Positions 15,756 through 23,630 of a stretch of DNA of 23,631 nucleotides are shown piece by piece (position 1 is the stretch's first letter; every line of letters begins with the position of its first letter). The DNA comes from Candidatus Caccovivens faecavium (GTDB taxonomy: Bacteria > Bacillota > Clostridia > Christensenellales > UBA1242). The DNA lies in contig DVLK01000052.1 of NCBI GenBank assembly GCA_018715545.1, forward strand, positions 1 through 23,631. Direction: 5' to 3'. Under the pieces are notes generated by a model. That model had not been told where the DNA came from and ran no database searches. It saw only the letters and a list, made by a program, of their open reading frames with translations. The position numbers were made by a program, and so were the translations under genes.

Positions 15756-16265
15756 CTATAAATTTATCCAATACCTTCGGCACAACGCACCAGTAACTTT
15801 GCTTACTGCAGTTCTTTCAAATTTTCCGCCATTCTTTTCAATATTTTTTGCGCTTGCAATATTTTCGTCTCTGCAAGTTATCAAAACCTTTTTCATTCCT
15901 ATTTTTTTACATTCTTCAAGTGAAAATTTTAAAATTATATCTCCGTACCCCTTTCTTCTTTCGCTCGGTCTTATTCCAAGTCCAATATTTCCACCAGTCA
16001 GAATATTGGTTTCGGTCAACTCTTTTCTTATAATTGCCATACCAACAAGTTTGCTATCTGTTTTTCGAATTAGAAGATATTGATTTATATTTGGTTCATT
16101 TTCTTTCTTCAATTCTAAATTTCTATAAAAATCTTGATAGTTTTTAAAATTTTCTAAATTTTTTGTGCCTTTAATTACAAAATCGGTTTGCAAAAATTCA
16201 TTTCTATAATCCATAACTATTTTTTCATCATATAAAGTAACCGGTCTAAAAATAAACTCTTGCAT
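15756..16265 (-). CDS. GNAT-family N-acetyltransferase
   Basis: 169 residues, one GNAT domain. The acetyl-CoA loop is IRPSERRKGYGDIIL (98-112), matching the R/Q-x-x-G-x-G/A signature. It is followed by the ECKKIGMKKVLITCRDENIASAKNIEKNGGKF stretch typical of motif B, where Asn and Gly residues mark the last strands. The substrate is not known; many such proteins modify small amines or protein N-termini. The start has GGAG at a good distance (AGCAGGAGTCGAT). It lies 31 bases after the GGGtGRT gene and 8 before tyrS, so it may be co-transcribed with both. Confidence 0.87.
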   Translation of the reverse strand: MQEFIFRPVTLYDEKIVMDYRNEFLQTDFVIKGTKNLENFKNYQDFYRNLELKKENEPNINQYLLIRKTDSKLVGMAIIRKELTETNILTGGNIGLGIRPSERRKGYGDIILKFSLEECKKIGMKKVLITCRDENIASAKNIEKNGGKFERTAVSKVTGALCRRYWINL

Positions 16266-16302
16266 ATCGACTCCTGCTATTTTTTTGATAAATAGTGATT
16301 TT

Positions 16303-17271
16303 TTATTTCTTACTCAAAGCCACTGCAACGGCTAGCGAAACGGTTGCTCCAACCATAGGATTGTTGCCCATACCGATAAAGCCCATCATGGCAACATGAG
16401 CAGGCACTGAAGAACTGCCCGCAAATTGAGCGTCACTGTGCATTCTGCCGATAGTGTCAGTCATACCATAGCTAGCTGGACCACAACGCATATTGTCTGG
16501 ATGCAAAGTTCTTCCTGTACCTCCACCAGAGGCAACTGAGAAATACTTTTTACCATTCTCCACACACCACTTTTTGTAAGTGCCAGCAACTGGATGTTGG
16601 AAACGAAGAGGATTAGTAGAATTTCCAGTAATTGACACATCAACGCCCTCATGTTGCATGATAGCCACGCCCTCAGAAACATCGTAAGCGCCATAAATTT
16701 TAACATCACCGCGCTCACCGCTTGAAAATCTTTTCTCTCCTAAGATTTTAAGAGTTTGGCTCTCTCTATCAAAAATCGTATTCACATATGTGAAGCCGTT
16801 GACACGAGCGATGATGTATGCTGCATCCTTACCAAGTCCATTTAAAATGATTTTAAGAGGTGTCTTTCTAATCTTGTTTGCCGTACGAGCAATTCCCATA
16901 GCGCCCTCTGCCGCAGCAAAACTCTCATGTCCTGCAAGGAAACAGAAACATTTTGTGTTTTCATCAAGAAGTCTTGATGCCAAATTGCCGTGGCCTAAAC
17001 CTATCTTTCTCTCATCAGCAACCGAGCCAATTGTGCAGTAAGCTTGAAGTCCCTCACCGATTTTTTCGGCAGCTTCACACGCGTTTTTAGGGTTCGATTT
17101 AAGTGCAATCGCTGTGCCAAGTGCGTAAGCCTCAACAGCATTATCAAAGCAAATTGGCTGAATCTCACGAACAATCTTCTCAACATCGATGCTATTTTTT
17201 AAGCAATAATTTCTAACATCTTCAATATCTTTAAAATTATATTTCTTTAAAGTTTCAACCGCTCTATTCAT
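16303..17271 (-). CDS. GGGtGRT protein
   Basis: 322 residues. It carries the motif that names this family, ASGGGTGRTLHPD (near residue 250), along with RIGLGHGN-like and GHESFAAAEGAMGIARTA stretches. The family is widespread in anaerobes and its biochemical role is unknown. It is commonly placed next to a NifU-like Fe-S scaffold protein, exactly as here. The ATG at 17271 overlaps the scaffold stop codon by one base (TGATG) and has AGAGG six bases before it. A GTG at 17274 in the same frame is an alternative start but lies too close to that ribosome binding site. The overlap points to translational coupling and a shared job, perhaps in Fe-S or metal handling (inference). Confidence 0.9.
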   Translation of the reverse strand: MNRAVETLKKYNFKDIEDVRNYCLKNSIDVEKIVREIQPICFDNAVEAYALGTAIALKSNPKNACEAAEKIGEGLQAYCTIGSVADERKIGLGHGNLASRLLDENTKCFCFLAGHESFAAAEGAMGIARTANKIRKTPLKIILNGLGKDAAYIIARVNGFTYVNTIFDRESQTLKILGEKRFSSGERGDVKIYGAYDVSEGVAIMQHEGVDVSITGNSTNPLRFQHPVAGTYKKWCVENGKKYFSVASGGGTGRTLHPDNMRCGPASYGMTDTIGRMHSDAQFAGSSSVPAHVAMMGFIGMGNNPMVGATVSLAVAVALSKK

Positions 17272-17945
17272 CACACACCTCTTGGATTGACAAATTTCTT
17301 GCCTTCATTAAAGCGTCCATAGGTCTTTGTCGACTTTTCAAAAGCCTGTTTGCAAGTCAAATTTTCATCGCTCTGCATATTTTTTAGCAGTAAGCCTAGG
17401 TTAACATATTCATAACCTATCACTTCATCATTTTCGTCTAATGCCATTCTTGTGATATAGCCCTCAGTTAAGTTTAAGTATCTAACACCTGTCTTTTCTG
17501 TTGAGAATATAGTTCCAACTTGACTTGTTTTGTATTTCCCTAAATCTTCCATAGAAGCACCTATCTCTAAGCCACCAAGTGAAAAAGCAGATTGGCTTCT
17601 GCCATAGACAAGTTGTAAGAACAGGTTTTTCATAGCATCATTGATAGCATCACAAACTAAGTCGGTGTTTAGCGCCTCTAAAAGCGTCTTTCCAATAAGA
17701 ATTTCGCCTGCCATTGCCGCTGAATGTGTCATGCCACTGCAACCGATAGTTTCAACAAGTGCCTCTTTGATTATTCCGTTTTTTACATTCAAAGTAAGTT
17801 TGCAACAGCCCTGTTGTGGAGCGCACATTCCGCATCCATGCGAAAATCCAGAAATCTCTTTAATTTCTTTCGTTTGGTCCCATTTTCCTTCCTGTGGAAT
17901 AGGAGATGGACCATAGCCTTTCATATTTTTAACACAGTTATCCAT
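17271..17945 (-). CDS. NifU/IscU-like iron-sulfur scaffold protein (GGGtGRT partner)
   Basis: 224 residues. The central part resembles the NifU N-terminal/IscU fold: GIIKEALVETIGCSGMTHSAAMAGEILIGKTL contains the C69-S-G-M segment that matches the scaffold Cys loop. Additional cysteines sit in an N-terminal cluster unlike ordinary IscU: C38-x-x-C41 and C47-C48 in HGCGMCAPQQGCC. This variant is the usual partner of GGGtGRT proteins. It probably assembles or holds an Fe-S cluster, but the client is unknown. It starts the pair under a promoter at 17970-17998, with AAAGGAGAAGAA as ribosome binding site, and overlaps the next gene by one base. Confidence 0.85.
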   Translation of the reverse strand: MDNCVKNMKGYGPSPIPQEGKWDQTKEIKEISGFSHGCGMCAPQQGCCKLTLNVKNGIIKEALVETIGCSGMTHSAAMAGEILIGKTLLEALNTDLVCDAINDAMKNLFLQLVYGRSQSAFSLGGLEIGASMEDLGKYKTSQVGTIFSTEKTGVRYLNLTEGYITRMALDENDEVIGYEYVNLGLLLKNMQSDENLTCKQAFEKSTKTYGRFNEGKKFVNPRGV

Positions 17946-17969
17946 TTCTTCTCCTTTATTACCACATAC

Positions 17970-17998
17970 ATTTTATCAAATTGTGCATTATTTTCCAA
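17970..17998 (-). promoter_or_regulatory. SigA-type promoter of the scaffold/GGGtGRT genes
   Basis: Minus strand: TTGGAA (17998-17993), 17-base spacer, TAAAAT (17975-17970). The start would be near 17963 with a leader of about 18 bases containing AAAGGAG. Confidence 0.55.
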
Positions 17999-18016
17999 AC
18001 AAAACGGCAAATTTAT

Positions 18017-18541
18017 TTAACTTTTTGAAAGATAGGTCAACATGGTATTTCCATACCGCTTCTCATCGTAGACAACAAATGGAGAATAATTAAATGTATC
18101 TTTTTTATCGTGCTCGCAGACTATCACACCATCATCTTCAAGTTTATCATAGAGTTTTGGAATGACTTTTTCATAAAACCCACTTTTATATGGCGGGTCA
18201 AGCAAAATCAAATCAAATTTTTCTTGGCATTTATCTAAATAGGTAAGCGCGTCACACTTAATAACCTTAGCTGTGGCTCCTATCGCCTTTAAATTATCTC
18301 GTGTCATTTTAGAACTTCTTGCATCTTTATCCACAAATATAACTTCGCTTGCTCCTCGACTTAACGCCTCAATTCCAAGCGCACCTGTGCCACAAAATAA
18401 ATCAAGCACCTTACTCCCTGGAAGAAAAAATTGAAGTTTTGTAAAAAGAGCCTGTCTAACCTTATCCGTTGTTGGACGGATATGCTCAAACTTATTTTCA
18501 ATTAATCTTCTTCCTTTAAATTTACCCGCATCAATTCTCAT
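18017..18541 (-). CDS. rsmD: 16S rRNA (guanine(966)-N(2))-methyltransferase
   Basis: 174 residues, normal length for RsmD, which methylates G966 of 16S rRNA with S-adenosylmethionine. Seen: the family N-terminus MRIDAGKFKGRRL, IRPTTDKVRQALF (21-33), the SAM-binding DLFCGTGALGIEALSRGA (47-64) and the catalytic LDPPY (114-118). The N-terminus matches the family start so well that the ATG at 18541 is fixed. Yet no Shine-Dalgarno precedes it, and a TATAAT ends six bases upstream, which suggests a leaderless transcript. The downstream scaffold gene is 71 bases away with its own promoter. Confidence 0.95.
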   Translation of the reverse strand: MRIDAGKFKGRRLIENKFEHIRPTTDKVRQALFTKLQFFLPGSKVLDLFCGTGALGIEALSRGASEVIFVDKDARSSKMTRDNLKAIGATAKVIKCDALTYLDKCQEKFDLILLDPPYKSGFYEKVIPKLYDKLEDDGVIVCEHDKKDTFNYSPFVVYDEKRYGNTMLTYLSKS

Positions 18542-18547
18542 TTTTTA

Positions 18548-18575
18548 ATTATATCAAATTTAAGTTATCATACAA
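18548..18575 (-). promoter_or_regulatory. Promoter of rsmD, probably giving a leaderless mRNA
   Basis: Minus strand: TTGTAT (18575-18570), 16-base spacer, consensus TATAAT (18553-18548). Six bases separate the -10 from the ATG, so transcription would begin at or next to the start codon. Confidence 0.5.
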
Positions 18576-18612
18576 AGTAATTTTGGCAAAATGATATATG
18601 CGTTTTATTTTA

Positions 18613-18655
18613 AAATAAAAAAGAACTTAAATCTTTAAAAAAGTTAAGTTCTTTT
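18613..18655 (-). terminator. Intrinsic terminator of the gatCAB-aspS operon
   Basis: AAAAGAACTTAA (18619-18630) pairs with TTAAGTTCTTTT (18644-18655). On the minus strand the stem is followed by T-rich sequence. It begins five bases after the aspS stop codon. Confidence 0.85.
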
Positions 18656-18659
18656 AGCT

Positions 18660-20393
18660 TTATTGTCTTAGTTTTATGTGCAACTCTTTTAATTGTCTGT
18701 CGCTTGCCTCGATAGGCCCTCCCATTAAAACATCCTGCGCCTTGCTATTCATAGGAAATGGCACAACATCTCTTATATTCGTTATTCCTGTCATCAGCAT
18801 AAGTAACCTTTCAAAGCCTGGGGCAACTCCTGCATGTGGTGGCGCACCATACTGAAAGGCAGTATATAACGCACCGAACCGCGATTTTATCTCATCTTCG
18901 CCATAGCCGACCATTTCAAACAATTTGAGCATGATGTCTTTGTCAATATTTCTAACCGCACCTGATGCAATTTCATAGCCATTCGCCACGAGATCATATT
19001 GATAAGCAAGTATATCAAGCGGATCACATTTTTCTAAATCTTCTTTTGCTACTTTCGGCTTATTGAACGGATTATGACAAAATTCCAATTTCCCATCATC
19101 ACTTAGTTCAAACATAGGAAAGTCAACTATCCAACAAAATTCTATTTTTGACTTATCAATAAGATTTAATCCTTCGCCTACCTCAGAACGAAGTCGTCCA
19201 GCAAGTTTATAGCACTTTTTTGCGTTCTCATCGGCTATCACAAAAATATCATCGCCGACTTTCGCCTTAGTTTTTTTGATTAAATCCTTGCATTCCTTTT
19301 CAGTAATAAACTTGACGATAGGACCTTTAAGTGAACCATCCTCCTGCACTCTAACCCATGCTAAGCCTTCTGCTCCTTCATCTAACATGATGTTTTGAAG
19401 CTTCTCAAAAAAACTCCTTGGCTTATCATTTGCATTTATGGAAAATCCCTCAACCGTTCTATCTTTAAAGGCTTTAAAGGTGGTGTTTTTAAAGACATCT
19501 TCTAGTCCCGTCATGACGATTGGGTTTCGCAAATCTGGCTTGTCGGTGCCATACTTTTCCATCGCCTCTTTATAGGGTATCTTTTTAAAAGGCGCATGAC
19601 CATATGAAAATTTACTAAATTTTGAAAAGAGATTATCTATTAGTTTCTCGACGACGATAAAAACATCCTCTTGCTCCGCGAAACTCATTTCAAGATCAAT
19701 TTGGTAGAAATCGCCAGCAAGCCTGTCTGCACGCGGATCCTCATCTCTAAAACAAGGTGCGATTTGAAAGTATTTGTCAACCCCGCTACACATCAATAGT
19801 TGCTTAAATTGTTGAGGAGCTTGCGGAAGAGCATAGAACTTGCCCTTGTGCACACGGCTAGGTACAAGATAATCTCTCGCTCCTTCTGGGCTAGGCACTG
19901 TCAAAATAGGAGTATTTACCTCTGTAAAACCCATACCTCTCAAAAACGCCCTCGTTTCAAACGCCACATCGTCACGAAGTTTTAACATTTTTTGCATTCT
20001 GTCACTGCGAAGGTCCAAATATCTATATTTAAGCCTTACTTCCTCGTTAGTTTTATAGCTCTCATCTATATCAAGTGGCAACATATGTTTAGATTTTGAT
20101 AAAATCTCCATATTTTCAATTTCCACTTCTACTCTGCCCGATTTTAAAGCCTTATTGATAGTTTCCTCATCGCGCAACACCACCTTCCCATATACTGATA
20201 TAACACTCTCTCGTGCAAGCGAGGTTAAAAGGCTGTCGTCATGAGTGGTAAGTTGAACAACACCACTTTTATCGCGAATGTCAATGAAAACAATACCGCC
20301 ATGGTCGCGAACAGTCTTTACCCATCCAGCGAGCTTCACTTTTTGTCCTATTAATTTTTCATCAACTTCACCCAACATCATTGTTCGATACAT
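18660..20393 (-). CDS. aspS: Aspartyl-tRNA synthetase, probably non-discriminating (Asp/Asn)
   Basis: 577 residues, bacterial-type AspRS: an anticodon-binding OB fold (1-105), a class IIb core with motif 2 CFRDEDPRADR (214-224), a GAD insertion, and motif 3 GVAPGFERLLML near the end. H31 in RDHGG sits where discriminating enzymes such as E. coli have Leu; His there marks the non-discriminating type known from Pseudomonas. After motif 2 the sequence reads RLAGDFYQIDLEM, not the RQPEFTQID usual in Bacillota. The form resembles the 'SPGEFYQLD' type of alphaproteobacteria. It is the last gene of an operon with gatC, gatA and gatB, so it likely makes Asp-tRNA(Asn) for GatCAB to amidate. AGGAGG overlaps the gatB stop codon. 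Confidence 0.95.
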   Translation of the reverse strand: MYRTMMLGEVDEKLIGQKVKLAGWVKTVRDHGGIVFIDIRDKSGVVQLTTHDDSLLTSLARESVISVYGKVVLRDEETINKALKSGRVEVEIENMEILSKSKHMLPLDIDESYKTNEEVRLKYRYLDLRSDRMQKMLKLRDDVAFETRAFLRGMGFTEVNTPILTVPSPEGARDYLVPSRVHKGKFYALPQAPQQFKQLLMCSGVDKYFQIAPCFRDEDPRADRLAGDFYQIDLEMSFAEQEDVFIVVEKLIDNLFSKFSKFSYGHAPFKKIPYKEAMEKYGTDKPDLRNPIVMTGLEDVFKNTTFKAFKDRTVEGFSINANDKPRSFFEKLQNIMLDEGAEGLAWVRVQEDGSLKGPIVKFITEKECKDLIKKTKAKVGDDIFVIADENAKKCYKLAGRLRSEVGEGLNLIDKSKIEFCWIVDFPMFELSDDGKLEFCHNPFNKPKVAKEDLEKCDPLDILAYQYDLVANGYEIASGAVRNIDKDIMLKLFEMVGYGEDEIKSRFGALYTAFQYGAPPHAGVAPGFERLLMLMTGITNIRDVVPFPMNSKAQDVLMGGPIEASDRQLKELHIKLRQ

Positions 20394-20402
20394 ATTATCC
20401 TC

Positions 20403-21815
20403 CTAATCTACTCTCTCTTTTAACTTTCTCATAACTTCTTGCGCATTAGCTTTGCCACGCGTTTCTTTCATGACTTGCCCCACAAGGAAATTTAATATTT
20501 TTGGATCTTTTTCTAACTTATACTGACTTACAACTTCGCCCTTTTCTATTAAAATTTTATCTAGTATCTTCTCTACAACATCATCTGACAAACCTGACAT
20601 TATACCTTTCTTTTTTGCTTCCTCTTCTGCAATTAAATCTGTTCCCCAAATGGAAGCAAGAAGTTCTTTCCCTGCATTTCGTTGCACTTTACCCTCGTCA
20701 ACCGCTTTGACTATCCAAACAAAATTTTCCGCGCTAACTTTAACCTGCTCTCTATTTTTCGTTTTAGCTAACACCTCTGTTGCTATCCAATTTGACAAAG
20801 ATTTTGGCTTATCATATATTTTCAAGCAATCATTGAAGAAATCTGAAATTTCTTTTTCAGCAAGAATGACATCAGCGTCATATTCCGTTAAGTTATATTC
20901 TTTTATATATTTTTCTTTTAACTTTTTTGGAAGAGGTGGCATATTTTCTTTAATCTTCGCAATTTCCGCGTCACTGATGTTAACTGCTAAGAGGTCAGGA
21001 TCGGGAAAATACCTGTAATCTTCACTATTTTCCTTTGTTCGAAGGGTGTAACTTTCCCCTTTATCGTTGTCCCACCTGCGTGTTTCTTGCACTATTTTAC
21101 CGCCATCGTCTAATATGTCTTTTTGCCTTTCGATTTCATATTTGATTGCACGATAGACGGATTTAAAGCCCATGATGTTTTTCATCTCCACTTTTGTTCC
21201 AAACTCTTTGCTACCCTTTGGCCTCAAACTAACATTGACATCTGCACGCATCTGTCCCTTTTCTACCTCACAATCGGCAACACCTGCATATACATATATC
21301 TGTCTAAGCTTCGTTAAAAATTCTATTGCTTCTTCTGCACTTTCAATATGGGGTTCTTTTAGAGCATCTGTCACGAGTTCGATAAGTGGCACACCACCAC
21401 GGTTGTAATCTATCATTGAGATATTCCCCTGATGAATAAGTTTGCCCGCGTCCTCTTCAAGGTGGATCCTATTGATAGGAATATCTTTATCAAACACTCT
21501 CAAATGCCCATTAATGCATATTGGCTTTTCAAACTGGCTGATCTGATATGCTTTCGCAAGATCTGGATAAAAATAGTTTTTCCTTTCAAAGATGGCAGTT
21601 TTGTTGATCTCGCAATCAAGGGCAAGCCCAGCGCGTATCGTCTGTTCGACCGCTATTTTGTTTAGAATAGGTAGTGCCCCTGGAAAGCCCATACAAACAG
21701 GACAGCAGTTGCTATTTGGTGAACTGCCATAAGCATTTTTGCAAGAGCAAAAACATTTCGTCTTAGTCTTTAACTCAGCATGGACTTCAAGCCCTATAAC
21801 AACATCATACTGCAT
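20403..21815 (-). CDS. gatB: Asp/Glu-tRNA amidotransferase subunit B
   Basis: 470 residues, full length. GatB activates the side chain of Asp-tRNA(Asn) or Glu-tRNA(Gln) by ATP-dependent phosphorylation and receives ammonia from GatA. The N-terminal catalytic domain opens with VIGLEVHAELKTKTKCF. Cysteines C21, C23, C25 and C37-C38-x-x-C41 form the metal site seen in many GatB proteins. Further signatures are FERKNYFYPDLAKAYQISQ and HLEEDAGKLIH. A YqeY-like helical tail (about 325-470) ends in LVGQVMKETRGKANAQEVMRKL and contacts the tRNA. The gene begins one base after the gatA stop codon, and its AGGAGA lies within the last codons of gatA, pointing to coupled translation. Confidence 0.97.
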   Translation of the reverse strand: MQYDVVIGLEVHAELKTKTKCFCSCKNAYGSSPNSNCCPVCMGFPGALPILNKIAVEQTIRAGLALDCEINKTAIFERKNYFYPDLAKAYQISQFEKPICINGHLRVFDKDIPINRIHLEEDAGKLIHQGNISMIDYNRGGVPLIELVTDALKEPHIESAEEAIEFLTKLRQIYVYAGVADCEVEKGQMRADVNVSLRPKGSKEFGTKVEMKNIMGFKSVYRAIKYEIERQKDILDDGGKIVQETRRWDNDKGESYTLRTKENSEDYRYFPDPDLLAVNISDAEIAKIKENMPPLPKKLKEKYIKEYNLTEYDADVILAEKEISDFFNDCLKIYDKPKSLSNWIATEVLAKTKNREQVKVSAENFVWIVKAVDEGKVQRNAGKELLASIWGTDLIAEEEAKKKGIMSGLSDDVVEKILDKILIEKGEVVSQYKLEKDPKILNFLVGQVMKETRGKANAQEVMRKLKERVD

Positions 21816-21816
21816 A

Positions 21817-23247
21817 TCATTCTCCTAATTTTTCTTCTATAAATTTTGCAAATCTATAAATATCTTTTTCTTTAAATACATCACCTATAATTTGAATACC
21901 AAGTGGTAGCCCATTTTCTCCTTTTCCAAATGGTATAGACAGAGATGGAATACCTGCTATATTTGCTGTGACAGTGAAGATGTCCTCTTTGTAAGTGTCG
22001 ACAGGATTAGATGATTTACTTCCAATTTTAAATGCCTCACCAATTGTTGTTGGCATGATGATATAGTCACACTCTAAAAATGCCCTTTTAAATTCATCTG
22101 TTATCTTTGCCTGCAATCGTTTTGCTTTTTTGTAATACGCGTCATAGTAACCTGATGAGAGAACAAAGTTTCCTAGCATTATTCTTCTTTTAACTTCTTT
22201 TCCAAAACCTTCACTTCTGCTTTCTTTATATATCTCTTGAAGATTTTTAGCATTTTCGCTACGCGTTGTATATTTTACGCCGTCAAACCTTGCAAGATTG
22301 CTGGTTGCTTCCGCTGGCGCAAGAATATAATAGGTTGGAAGACATAGTTCAATATCTTTTAGCGAAATTTTCTTTGTTTTTATGCCATTTTTTTCTAAAA
22401 AATCTATAAAATTAAGTAAATTTTTCTCGCACGGCATATTTTTTATCAGCTTTAAAATCTCCTCAGGTACGCCAATAGAGATTTTTTCCGATTGTAATTT
22501 AAAATTTTTAATGTAACTTTCAACAGCCATATGCGAACTTGTGCTATCATTTTCATCGTGCCCTGCAATCACCTCTAACATTAAGGCGTTATCTTCGACA
22601 TTCCTTGAAAAGATACCCACTTGGTCGAGTGAACTTGCATAGGCAACAATGCCATATCTTGAAATTCTGCCATAGGTTGGCTTCAAGCCATAGATACCAC
22701 AGAAACTAGCTGGCTGACGAACGCTCCCTCCTGTTTCTGTGCCAAGAGCGATAGGACACATACTAAGAGCCACCGCACACGCACTTCCACCAGATGAACC
22801 GCCTGGCACTCTGTCATAGTCAAGCGGATTGTGCGTTACACCAAATGCCGAATTCTCTGTGGAGCTACCCATGGCAAACTCATCCATATTTGCCCTGCCA
22901 ATGATGATGGCCCCTTCATTTAAAATCTTTTCAACCACTGTTGAATTATAACTTGCAACATGCTTTTCCATAAATTTAGAACTACAACTGCAAACTTTAC
23001 CTTTGTAGAAGATGTTATCTTTGATGATAATTGGCACTCCTGCAAGTAGTCCTATATAACCTTTTTCTATTTTTGCATCCAACTCTTTTGCTCGCTCTAA
23101 GGCATCATCAAACACCTCTAAAACGGTGTTATATTTTTCATTTTTCTTAATTTGATTGATAAAGGCTTGCACAACCATAGTGCATTTTATTTCTTTGTTT
23201 AATATTTTTTTTCTAATTTCAACTGCCGATAATTTAATAATATCCAT
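21817..23247 (-). CDS. gatA: Asp/Glu-tRNA amidotransferase subunit A (glutaminase/amidase)
   Basis: 476 residues. GatA releases ammonia from glutamine or asparagine for transamidation by GatB. The amidase-signature triad is visible with the right spacing: K76 in VPIIIKDN, S151 in PGGSSGGSA and S175 in ETGGSVRQPA (75 and 24 residues apart, as in GatA enzymes). The family stretches GRANMDEFAMGSSTENSAFG and GLKPTYGRISRYG are intact, and the C-terminal half carries the PTTIGEAF and IPFGKGENGLPLGIQIIG motifs. The gene starts three bases after gatC, and GGAG of its ribosome binding site lies in the last gatC codons. Confidence 0.97.
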   Translation of the reverse strand: MDIIKLSAVEIRKKILNKEIKCTMVVQAFINQIKKNEKYNTVLEVFDDALERAKELDAKIEKGYIGLLAGVPIIIKDNIFYKGKVCSCSSKFMEKHVASYNSTVVEKILNEGAIIIGRANMDEFAMGSSTENSAFGVTHNPLDYDRVPGGSSGGSACAVALSMCPIALGTETGGSVRQPASFCGIYGLKPTYGRISRYGIVAYASSLDQVGIFSRNVEDNALMLEVIAGHDENDSTSSHMAVESYIKNFKLQSEKISIGVPEEILKLIKNMPCEKNLLNFIDFLEKNGIKTKKISLKDIELCLPTYYILAPAEATSNLARFDGVKYTTRSENAKNLQEIYKESRSEGFGKEVKRRIMLGNFVLSSGYYDAYYKKAKRLQAKITDEFKRAFLECDYIIMPTTIGEAFKIGSKSSNPVDTYKEDIFTVTANIAGIPSLSIPFGKGENGLPLGIQIIGDVFKEKDIYRFAKFIEEKLGE

Positions 23248-23250
23248 ATC

Positions 23251-23526
23251 TCACTCCATAATTCTTGGCACAACTATGCAATCGTTTTTAACCTGTGGCG
23301 CATTTTCAAGCAAGGTAGTAGCAGGCATGCTTTCTTTTGGCTCGTCCTCTCTAAGAGCGTTCATATCAATACTTTTAAAGCCTATCTCCCCATTAATTTC
23401 AGCATCTTTAACAATATCTGTAAGCTCCAATAGGCTTTTAAAATCGTCAGCAAAACTTTTAAGTTCATCATCAGAAAATTTAAGTTTTGATAATTCCGCT
23501 AAATGTTCAATCTCTTTTTTGTCCAT
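23251..23526 (-). CDS. gatC: Asp/Glu-tRNA amidotransferase subunit C
   Basis: 91 residues, normal for GatC, a small helical protein that wraps around GatA and holds the GatCAB complex together. Typical features: EIEHLAELSKLKFSDDEL at the N-terminus, then LLELTDIVKDA, LREDEP, and the C-terminal ENAPQVKNDCIVVPRIME. ATG 23526 is chosen because GGAGGGTAT precedes it and the family begins here. A longer reading frame back to 23592 would cross the hairpin at 23550-23572. First gene of the gatC-gatA-gatB-aspS operon; no promoter is visible between the hairpin and the ATG. Confidence 0.93.
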   Translation of the reverse strand: MDKKEIEHLAELSKLKFSDDELKSFADDFKSLLELTDIVKDAEINGEIGFKSIDMNALREDEPKESMPATTLLENAPQVKNDCIVVPRIME

Positions 23527-23543
23527 ATACCCTCCTTTAAAAT

Positions 23544-23572
23544 AAAAAACCACAGGCTCTTTGGACCTGTGG
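23544..23572 (-). terminator. Intrinsic terminator directly upstream of gatC (end of preceding gene or attenuator)
   Basis: On the minus strand CCACAGG (23572-23566) and CCTGTGG (23556-23550) form a seven-base stem around a nine-base loop, followed by TTTTTT (23549-23544). It lies only 17 bases before the gatC ATG, with no room for a promoter between. An alternative pairing, GGACCT (23604-23599) with AGGTCC (23568-23563), would break the 5' arm of the stem. Confidence 0.7.
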
Positions 23573-23591
23573 AAAAAAAGTTTAAATTGCA

Positions 23592-23630
23592 TTACAAAAG
23601 GTCCGCATTCATATGTGGTTTAAAATTATT
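23592..23630 (-). CDS. Possible 3' end of an upstream gene cut by the window edge
   Basis: From the window edge one minus-strand frame reads NNFKPHMNADLL and then TAA at 23594-23592; the other two frames close at once or after five codons. The stop lies about 20 bases before a terminator hairpin, as expected for a gene end. Twelve residues are too few to identify a product. Confidence 0.25.
   Translation of the reverse strand, partial: NNFKPHMNADLL

Noticed and set aside
15747..15783. Longer tyrS start at 15783
   Set aside because: It would overlap the acetyltransferase gene, lacks a ribosome binding site, and adds residues outside the TyrRS family.
16266..16302. Leader element or T-box in front of the acetyltransferase/tyrS genes
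   Set aside because: The gap is only 37 bases and holds just a ribosome binding site and a weak AT hairpin.
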